Shown: positions 1-9,800 of the stretch, one piece after another
Layout: each line of letters opens with the position of its first letter
Numbering within the stretch: the first letter of the stretch is position 1
NCBI GenBank assembly: GCA_965657965.1
Contig: CBFHQM010000010.1
Span: forward strand, 1 to 64,000
Length of the DNA stretch: 64,000 nt
Reading direction: 5' to 3'
DNA from: UBA8752 sp965657965
GTDB taxonomy: Bacteria > Bacteroidota > Bacteroidia > Flavobacteriales_D > Sanyastnellaceae
Made by a program: the position numbers and the translations under genes
The notes under the pieces: generated by a model
The model's database searches: none
Told to the model about the DNA's origin: nothing
Seen by the model: only the letters and a program-made list of their open reading frames with translations

Positions 1-734
1 ACGGCGTGCACTTGGTGGACCGCGTTCTCTCCCTCGATGCGCTGAGGCACATAGGCTTGGGGAGCCATTCGCTCGATTTGGGAAGAGGCCGTTTGCCGCG
101 CAGAAAGGTATTTCTCCGTGAGTCTCTTGACCTTTTTGGCAGGCATGGGGCCCACAGAGCTGAAGACCAGCCGGTCGTTGCGATATTGACGCTCCATGAA
201 GCGCAGCACATCCCTGCGGCCAAAGCCTCCTACTGATTTCTCGTCGCCAAGGATGTTGGCACCGAGCGCATGGCCCGGAAAGAGAATGGATTGGAACTCG
301 TCGAAGATGGCGTCACCCGGGTTGTCTCGCCACGCGTGAATCTCGTCGATGATCACGTCGCGCTCCTTGGCGATTTCCTTTTCCGGAAAAGTCGAGTTGA
401 AACCGATGTCGGCGATCAACTCCATGGAGCGCTCCAAGTGCTCCGACAGAAAGGACGCCGTGATCCACGTCTCCTCCTTGGATGTGTAGGCATTCAGCTC
501 GGCCCCGACACTGTCGAGCCGGTTCAGAATATGAAAGGTGCGCCGTTTGGTCGTGCCTTTGAACAGCGAGTGCTCAATGAAGTGGGCCAATCCGTTCTCC
601 CCCTTGAGTTCATCCCGCGACCCCGCTTCAATCAGCAGCCCACAATGCCCCACATTGCGCCCATCCTCGAGGTGCACGCACCGGATGCCGTTCGGCAAGG
701 TCCAAGTGTGAAAGGTTGAAGGGTCGGGCGACAT
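1..734 (-). CDS. M16 family zinc metallopeptidase (insulinase/processing-peptidase type), 3' part outside the window
   Basis: The minus-strand reading frame opens at the ATG at 732-734 and is still open at base 1, giving the first 244 residues. Residues 51-55 are HFIEH, the inverted zinc motif HxxEH of family M16, where two His bind zinc and the Glu is the catalytic base. Glu131, in an IIDEIHAW context 76 residues further on, is the expected third zinc ligand. The upstream context GSRDELKGENGLAHFIEH is typical of bacterial M16B peptidases. No signal peptide is visible, so the protein may be cytoplasmic or exported by another route. A possible -7 element (TACCTTCG, 741-748) sits very close to the start codon. 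Family assignment is firm; the substrate is unknown. Confidence 0.93.
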   Translation of the reverse strand, partial: MSPDPSTFHTWTLPNGIRCVHLEDGRNVGHCGLLIEAGSRDELKGENGLAHFIEHSLFKGTTKRRTFHILNRLDSVGAELNAYTSKEETWITASFLSEHLERSMELIADIGFNSTFPEKEIAKERDVIIDEIHAWRDNPGDAIFDEFQSILFPGHALGANILGDEKSVGGFGRRDVLRFMERQYRNDRLVFSSVGPMPAKKVKRLTEKYLSARQTASSQIERMAPQAYVPQRIEGENAVHQVHA

Positions 735-740
735 GGCCTG

Positions 741-768
741 CGAAGGTAGGCCCCCTTTTGGCGGGCAA
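741..768 (-). promoter_or_regulatory. Possible promoter of the M16 peptidase gene
   Basis: On the minus strand TACCTTCG (741-748) differs by one base from the Bacteroidota -7 consensus TAnnTTTG. A TTG (766-768) lies 17 bases further upstream, slightly closer than the usual 19-21. If real, transcription would begin within a few bases of the start codon, giving a nearly leaderless message. This is inferred from sequence alone. Confidence 0.3.
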
Positions 769-792
769 TGCATCCACAATTTCGAACCAATA

Positions 793-818
793 GAAAGGGG
801 GGCCGAAGCCCCCCTTTC
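793..818 (-). terminator. Hairpin terminator downstream of the giant secreted-protein gene
   Basis: GAAAGGGGGGC and GCCCCCCTTTC form a perfect 11-bp stem around a CGAA loop, 23 bases beyond the stop codon at 841. The minus-strand 3' side continues TTTCTATT rather than with a long T-run, so it resembles an intrinsic terminator with a weak tail. Confidence 0.65.
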
Positions 819-840
819 CCTTGTTCTTTGTTCCGAGGTG

Positions 841-3800
841 TCACTCGTTGCATTCCAAGCTGAAGCTGCTGAGCAGCAAAAGCAAGTCTTGCGTAGCGGT
901 GATCCCGTCGCCGTCGATGTCGGTCGGGCAAGGGTTCATCTCCGGAAGAATGCAGGATCCATCATCTTCGGTGGCGGATGGGTCGTAGTTCTCCGCGCCT
1001 TCATAGGTGCAGCCAGGTACCGCGGGTGCGATGGCAGCACCTTGTCCGATGCAGAGGTTGTCGATCCAAAACTCCTGCCCCCCGATTTCCAGTTGGTTCA
1101 CATTGCCGTTGAGCACCAGTCGCCCGTTGAATCCAGTCACCATGGGGCCTGCAGAGGTCATGGTGATGATGGGGTTTCCAATCACCTGAACCTGCACGCC
1201 GCCCATGTTGACGGGGGCTGCGTTGAGCTGGCCATAGCCATTCAAAGAGCTGAAGCCCACACCGTTCACTTCGAGGAACTCGAAACCGCCGAGGTCGAGG
1301 ATGTCCAAGCAGACCGAATCGGTGGTGATGGAGTCCAGATCAAAGGTGACCGTGGCGTTGTTGGTGTGCATCACCTGCCCAGTGCCAAAGGAGGCCCACG
1401 GTGACGTGGTGATGAGGTTCATGTTGTAGGTGGTGCCGTACAACGCGCTGTTCAGAGCGTTGATGTACATGTCGATTCCGCTTTCATTGAACATCCAGTC
1501 TCCCACAGCCAATGGGAAGACCGGGCCTGAGGCTGGATTGCCCCAAGAGCTGCCCATGGTCTGGCTTTCAAAATCAATCAACGCGTCGCAAGAGCTGGGA
1601 CAGGAACCCGCAAAATTGACAATGACTTCCGTGGTGTCGTTGTATCCGAATTCGCATGAACCGTCATCGTCGGTTGCAGTTGGGTCGTAATTGTCGGCCG
1701 TGCCATTGGTGCATCCCGGTACTTCGTCGTCGTCGCAAGTGCCGTCTTGGTCGCTATCCGCAGTGCAGTTAACGCCATCGGCCGAGACGCAGACATTGTC
1801 CACATAGAACTGCTGTCCGCCCACTGCAAACGATTGTACGTTTCCGGTCAGGATGACCTCTCCGTGATCGTATCCGGCTGCGGACACCCGGGCAATGAAC
1901 ACATCGACTCCACCAAGGGAGAAGGTGCTGCCAGCGAGGGCGCCAAACTCGTCGATCATGAAGCTGCCATTGACCATCAGGTTCTCGATTCCAGCACCAT
2001 CGAAGTAGTCAAATGTGACGCGAGAGACGTTTACCAAGCCTGTCAAGTCGTAGTCGGCATTGACATTCGATAGGAGCAGGACTTGGTTGTCTCCGATGCC
2101 AGGAACCGCAAAGTCGACAAACGCGTTGCCCATCGAAGGCCCGCTGCCCAGCCCGTCGTCGTAGCCGGCGAAGCTCAGGTCGATGTGATCCTCGGTATAG
2201 GTCAGAGCGGTATTGACCGCGCCAAAGCTCATGTATTCATGCGTGAAGCTGAAGTCGCAAGAGTCGGAGCTGCAATCCACAATCAGTGGATGGCAGTAGG
2301 TATCGCTGCAGTTGGGCAACAGCGTACTCGTGACCGTTCTGCACAGCGTGTGCACGCCTTCTGAAAGTCCCATGGAAAAAGCATGAGGGTCTCCAGTTGG
2401 AGCATAAGGCAATCCATCCAAAGTCCACATTTCCACAGTCCCAATTTGAGGGGCCGACAGCACTGTGAATACGCCGCAAGGGGTCTCGAGCACTGCGAAG
2501 GTGGCATCCACATCGCAAGGCAATTCAATGCCGCCGCCGGGACAGCCGGGAACGGTGAATCCGGGGATTTCGACAACAACAGTGGTCTCGATGTCCCAGA
2601 AGACCAAGGAGAAGGTCAGGTCTTCGGCAATCTCCACATTGGGTAGGGGGATGATGGAAGAAATCAGCCCGTAGTTGGTCGCCATGTTAATGAGGGGGCC
2701 TCCGGAGTCTCCATCGCCTGCGAAGCAGTAGCCTGTGCAAAAGCCGTTGGTGGCCGTGCCGTTGTCCCCCGCGACACAGTAGCCCGTGCAATAGGTTTGG
2801 ACCAAAACCACCTCTCCCGTTAGGGAATTGATGATGTGCAAGGACAGGGAGTCAATGGCAGGGAATCCAGGCTGCAATTGCAAGGCCATCGCCGTTTGGC
2901 ATTGATTTGTATCGGTATCGAAAGAGAGCGTCAAGCCATTCAAGAGGCCTTCTTCACCTTCTGATTCTACCACCTCAGCCAGTGATGGCGGTGGCGGCGG
3001 CGAAGAGATGCAGAGGTTATCGATCCAAAACTCTTGACCTCCAATCTCGAGCTTGTCCACGTTTCCGTGCAGCACGAGGCGGCCATTGAATCCCGTAACC
3101 TGAGGACCCGTAGACGTCGTGGTAATGATGGGGTTACCTAGGATTTGCACTTGAACACCGCCCATACTCATGGGGGCTGAAGTCAACTGGCCGTAGCCGT
3201 TCATTGAACTGAAAGACACCCCATTCACCTCCAGGAATTCAAAGCCGCCAAGGTCGAGGATGTCCAGGCAAACCGAATCGGTCGGAATGGAGTCCAAGTC
3301 AAAGGTGACGGTCGCGTTGTTGGTGTGCATGACCTGCCCAGTGCCGAATGCAGCCCATGGCGAGGGGGTGATTGCATTCAGGTTATACTGGACACCGTAG
3401 AGGGTGCTGTTGAGCTCTCCGATGTACATGTCGACTCCGCCTTCATTGAACATGAGGGCGCCGGGTGGCAAGGCGAAGGTGGGCGCAGAAGCAGAGTTGC
3501 CCCAAGACGTTCCCATGGGCTGGCTGCCAAAGTCCACGAGCCAATCGCAGTGGCTTGGACAGGACGCGGCAAAGTTGAAGTTGACTTGTGTCGTGTCATT
3601 GTCGTCTGCGTAATCGCATGTGCCATCATCGTCGGTGGCGTTTTCGTTGTAATTGTCGGCGGTTGAATCCGTGCATCCGCTGGTTTCATCGGCATCGCAA
3701 ATGCCATCTCCGTCCGTATCGGCACATGCCGTGTCATCGGTGATCACACAAATGTTGTCGATGTAGAACTCTTGGCCGGCCACGCCGAGCTCTTGAACGC

Positions 3801-6800
3801 CGCCGCTCAAGATGACCTCGCCTGCGGTGAAACTGCCGAAGTCGATGGAGTTGACTTGAACATTTGCGCCTCCGAGGACGATTCCTCCCATACCATCGAG
3901 CTCACCTTGGACAAGGCTGCCGTTGATCAGCAGGTTTTCCTGCCCGCCGTAGTCGAGGAACTCGAAGCGCACTTCAGTCACTGTACCCACCGCCAAAAGG
4001 TCGTAGACGGCCATGATGTTGTTCAGGTTCAGCACCTGATTGGTGCCGGCTTCGGGTTGGGCCAATTGGATGGAAGCCACGCCAAAGTTGTTGCTGCCGT
4101 CCGCGTAAGTGATTTCTCTGAACGACAAGTGGATGCCGTCTTCTGTAGCAACGACAGCGTTCGGACCCGGAATGGACACGGCACCGACACCGCTGAATGG
4201 GGCGTCCTCGTGGGTGAATTCCACATCGCAATCTGGGTTGGAATTGCTGCAGGAGATGTCTACACTTTCGCAGTATGTGTCGATGCATTCCGGATCGTTT
4301 GCATCAATGACCGTGACGCAAATCGTGTATACCCCAGGCGCAAATGCAGCGTTGTACACCACGCCGGTAGCGCCTTGTGGGACACCATTTACAGTCCACT
4401 CCAATGTGCCGGGACTTCCCGTGTAAACGAAAGTGCGGGTGCAATCTCCGTTGTCGATTTGCACAAAGTCTGCGATGGCGATACAGCCGGGAACGACGGG
4501 GCAGACGGGGACCACGATGTCGGGAATGGTCACAGTCAGAGTCGCATTGCTGCTCGTGCTCACGAGCACAAGGGACACGTTGAGTGCGTCGATGCTCGTA
4601 GTGGTCAGGATAAAGGTGCCGTCGCCGTTGTCTGTGGCTTCCCCTTCCTCATCGCCATTGGCGTTGGTCAGAATCACATCGACAGAAGAGGTGAGGCTGG
4701 CCAGGTCACCCAGGTCAAAGAGGAATTCAGTGTAGCAAGGGACACCGGACAGGCTGTAGTCGATCATTTGGAGCAGCCCTTCATCGCCGAGGACCGCGGC
4801 CGCTGATGTCAATGTGGTGTTGGTCACCTCGATGATTTGATCGCAACTCAACGACGCGGTGTTGTCGCAGCAGTCCGTTGCGGTGGCCGTCCAAGTTCGA
4901 ACAATGGTGTACCCACCGAGGAAGCAGTTCACATCCGAGCCCACATTGCCGTCGGCATCGCTGATGGCATCCACGTATCCCAGCGCATTGTACAGGTCGT
5001 CGCACACATTGTCTGTCGCGTTGGCAGTGGCCCACCCCGTAAGGTCGGGGGCGGCTGTGCAGGCCCCTTCTAAACTGACCAAGGCAGCCTCAAAGGAAAT
5101 CGTGGCATCGGCCGGGCAATCCAATGTGATGACGGGGGGCGTTGTGTCGGCAACGTTGAAAATGATGTATTCGTCATCTGAACCACAGCAGTTGTAGGCT
5201 TGGAAAAGCACTTGGAAACTGCCTGCGCATGATCCGCTGATGGGAGAGACGACCACATTGAATGTGGTAGCCGCAGCGCTTCCTGGAGCAGGAGGCGCGG
5301 TGCAGAAAGAGTTCCAGCTGATGTGCTCGGCGTCCTCAAATGCCCCAAATCCATCCGCTTCAGGCGTCCAGGTATTCAAGTTGTTCCATGCGGCGATGTC
5401 CACCACCACATAGTTGGAGGGCACCTCGACGTGGAGTGCCCCCACGCAATAACAAGGGGTGAGGGTCACCTCCTCAAATTGCAGTGTCAAAGCATCATCG
5501 CCGTCCTGCAGTTCGATGGCGAGTACCAAAGTCTCGCCATTTTCTGTGGGTTCCGGACCATCGATCAGGGTGATTCCACTGTTGTCCGCAGGGAAGTTGG
5601 CATAGACCGTTCCGGTTTGTGTGCCCACATATTGAATCACGGCCCCGGCAAATGTTGGGTAGCCCGCTGTGGGGTTAATGGAGACCACGAATTGGCAGGC
5701 TGCGGTGTCTTGAACGACCGCAAGGCCCAAACCTTCTTCGAGGGCTTCTTCCCCCATGTCTTCCGCGGCATTGGCCAAGGTGGTAACGCTGCTAATGCAG
5801 AGGTCGTCTAGCCAGAGTTCTTGGCCGCCAATGGAAAATTTGTCGACGTCTCCAATCAGGGTGATGGTGCCTTCATAGGCATATCCCCCCACCATCGCGC
5901 CGGCGACCTGTACTTGCACGCCACCCACGTTGATGCCGTTAAAGATGGTCAGTCCACCATAGCCGTTGGGTCCGGTTAAAGGAGGGGCGCCATTGATCCA
6001 GAGGTTCTCGAAACCGCCCTCATCGCGGAAAGCGATGCAGACCGTGTCGGTCATGGGCACAACCGACTCGATGTCGAATTGGGCAGTGATGTTGTTGGTC
6101 CAAAGGGACATCCCAGAACCCCAGCCGCCGTAGTGTGCATCCACGGCCATGTAGTTGTAGTAAGCGGCAGAAAAGTCGTGAAGGGGCTCCAAATGAATGG
6201 GGACGCCATCGCTGGTCACGGCAAGGCCACCGACCGCCACGGAGATGTTGGCGCCTTCGGCCAAGTCGCCATAGCGGTCACCCGCTGTGAGCAAGTCGAA
6301 TCCAGTAAAGACATCACACGTGGCGGTGCATGCACCCGTTGGGAGGATGGGGATCACCGTCCCGTCATGCTTCACACAGATGTGGTCCACGTAGAATTGC
6401 TGACCACCAATCTCGAGCTTCTGTACGTTTCCAGTGAGCACGACGGTTCCAGTTTGGTATCCTGGGTAAGCCGATGTCGTCACCGTCATGGACACGCCGG
6501 GTGCCACGGTTGAGGGCATGGTTTCGAGCTCTCCCGTGAGCAAGGTGTGGCCGTTGACCTTCAAGTTTTCGTCGCCTGCCCCGTCGAAGAAGACAAAGCT
6601 GACTTCGTTCACATTGGGAAAGGCGGACATGTCGTAGACCGCATTGATGTTGCTGGTGGTCAGGACTTGGCCTGATCCTGCGGTGGGCAGCGCCGGGCCA
6701 ATCGAGGCCGAACCGTAAGTGGCACCGAATCCATCAAAGAACATGTCGAATCCGAGTTGGATGTTGTCCTCGGACAAGACGTAAGTGCCGGGGGTGCTGG

Positions 6801-9800
6801 AAGGAAGTGGGCCAGACAACAGGAGGTCGTGGGTGAACACGGCGTTGCATGTTGTGTCGACGGCCGCGGTGGGTGTAGGCACGATGACAATGCCTGGAAT
6901 GAAGATGTCCACTGTGATGATGCCAGGCAAGACCGTTCCAGAGGGGAAATTCACCAAGGTTGCGCCATTCAGGCTGAGCTGAATGCTGGAGTTGTCTATG
7001 ACACCATAACAATCGAGCTCCCAAGAGAAAGTGTAGTGCCCAGGAGCCAAGTTCACGCTGCCCGTGCTCGATAAGGGGCCGCTTGATCCTTCAGGGCCTT
7101 CGGGCATGATGCCGGTGGCAACGACATTTCCGCTGGCGTCGGTCATGCTCCATGGACCGGAACTGTCTCCGTATCCATCGTAGTAATCAATCACAAGCTC
7201 TTCTGTGGAGGCGCCAGGTGCATTGGGTGAGAGAACCTCGTCGGTCAAGAGGGCGTTGCCCACGAATTCAAAGGGCGTCCATTCACTCATGGGGAAGTCG
7301 TCTTCCTCCTCAAAAAGCGAAGCCGTATTGAAAATCTCAAGGGTCGCTTGGGTGAGATAATTGAAGTGGTTGGGGCAAGCCTGACCAGTTGTCGAAATGG
7401 GGATGTAGGTGTCGTCCTCAAGTGTGAATCCGGCAGATCCCAGCAAGCCGTTGTCGTAGAATTCGCCCAGAGATCCGTCACCGATTTGCACACTGCAGTC
7501 GTTCTCAGGAGAGAGGAAACTGGTTCCTCCCGGTCCAGCGGATCCACTGAGGTTCCATGTATTCCACCCCACACCAGCCAACACAGGGTCGAGTGCGATG
7601 AGGTTGGCAAAGTCCAGTGTTGAGCCAATCGGGTCGGATTCGCTAGAGTAGGTGTCGCCCGGGATGTAAGTGTCGCCGAGGATGTAGGTGTCGCCCGGGA
7701 TATAAGCAGCCGAAACTTGAACTTGTGGAAGCCCGGCAACCAAGATGGCGTTGGGGCCGGCGTTTATGGCCTCTTGGGCACATTCACTGGGGTTGTCGGC
7801 ACTGCAGTATTGCACAGGGTGGACCAGCTGGGTTTCGAGCAAATTGTTGCAGGCGACTTGATAGCTGCCCTGTACGCTGCCCAGAGGAAAGGAGCTTGCA
7901 GATTCTGAGAAGTCTTCTCCATTAAGGAAGCCCGAGATGAAGGCGGTGGCATCGTCTCCTCCGGGGTACTGGGAGCCAAAGACCATGACTTGGGTCATGG
8001 AGGTGATGAAGTCTGGAAGTGCGTCGGCTTGGAGCGAACATGCAGAAGCGTCCACGGCAAGGCGCGGCAGTATGGCTTCGGCCAATTCGAAGGGGAGGGT
8101 TTCGATGGACAGGCAGGTTTCGCTGTCGCAAACTTCATAGCAAGGATCTCCGCCGAGGGCCAATTCGCCCTCTTCATAGATTTTCAAGCAGGCATTTCGG
8201 AACAAGGTGAATCCCGAAAAACACTTGATGATGGACACGGGACTGTCCAGGTTGAGTGGCATGGTGGTGCCGTCGCTAAAGCACACCTCAGCGTCGTATT
8301 CAGATTCATTGAGATTGAACAGGGCCATGTCAAAAGTGATGGCTGCGCGGGTGCCGGTCATGCCACCCCAGCATCCCTGACCACAGTAAAGCCACATGTC
8401 GAGACCAATGGGGGATTCCAGCAAGAATTCAAAGGGAAGACAAGCGGTGTTTGTGGCGCCATCGGGGCAGGTGACGGTCGCGCAGAGCTCGCCAGAATAG
8501 GTCCCATTCGCATAGGCGTCTGAGGTGTTCTCCACAGCGTCGTTGAATGTGTAAGACCACTGACCGTTGGCGGAGGGAACGGCGTCACCATTCAGTGTCC
8601 AGACAATGCTGGCGTCTGCAACAGGTGTAACCGCTCCAAAAAGGGTGTATTCAATGCTGCAAATGTCCGTTGTCAATTGAGTCAGAGCGGCCGTAAGGTC
8701 GTTGTCTGGTGTACAATCGTCGTCGGGGCAGTCGGGTGTGAGCGTGATGATCTGAGCGTACTCTACACCTTGGCAAATCAAGGCCACTTTAATCTGAGTG
8801 GCCACTCCGCTCGGGTAGAGATCGTCGTAACTCGGATTGCCGGAGCCGTCCGACCCGTCGGCTGTCCCGGACTGTTCCAACACGCCGTCAAGTCCCCGGT
8901 CGAAGTAGAGTTCGAGCTGGGACATGGGCGTGGATCCCAAGTTGGAAGCTGTTAAGATGTAGTGGTTACAAGTATCTGTGGAAATGGTCACGTCCAACGA
9001 GACATCGCAGATGAAGTATTCATCGCAAGGCGTGGGGGTGGTGCTTGGATCCAGAAGAGAAACATCTTTGAGTACAGCCACCAAATTGACATCTTCATTG
9101 AAAGGCGAGAAGGGGTCAATGATTGGAAATTCGATGGTCATCGGGTGGGCAAAGTCTTCACAACCTGTGAGGCTGCCAAAGGCATCTGCTCCTGTGGCGT
9201 CTACGTGAAGAATGGAGGGGTCGAAGACAACGGGAGAGTCGTGGGTCCTGCGGTGACCCAGAAGCCCGTAACCGGGCGCAGATTCTCTCACATCCATCAT
9301 TTCCGGGTGGAAAATGATGGGCTGCTGTCCCATTTGGCTGTTGCCCGAGTGGATGCCTGGGTCATCGCCATAATTGGTGCTTGGGCTCCCTGCATAAATG
9401 TTGTGTCCCACCAAGTAGTCGCCTGTTGTGGTGCCCTCTACATCGAGGGTCATTAAAAAGGGCACTCGGTCTTTGGGACCTGTAGACGGGTCGCTATCGA
9501 GGTATTCAGGATCGTTGACGTAGCCAGCGATGGTGACTTCAGAGGGGTTTCCTGAATTGATGGCCCGGTACATCGCGTACCCCTTTATGGAGGTCTCTGC
9601 GAAGGGAAAGGTGTACGCCCCATCGAGGTGGAGTCCCTTGGCTTCAATTGCGGTGCCACTTAAATTGTATCTGAGGGTGGTCAATCCGCGGTTTCTCACC
9701 CAATTGACCGTTTGAATCAGTTCCTGTTGGTTCGGGTTGTTTCCGCCGGCCAGGTTGATGGAGGTCGCGCACGACGCGACAGCGTGACGCTGATTCAAGG

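Noticed and set aside
733..1404. Plus-strand frame opposite the end of the giant gene
   Set aside because: It mirrors the minus-strand coding sequence, has no recognisable domain, and overlaps a terminator.
2692..2712. GDSGGPL in the giant protein as a serine-protease active site
   Set aside because: No TAAHC-type His or catalytic Asp context is nearby and the surrounding sequence is not protease-like.
3772..4806. 344-residue plus-strand open frame inside the giant gene
   Set aside because: It is antisense to the module region. Its residue pattern is a shadow of the repeated Cys/Asp-rich codons and shows no domain.
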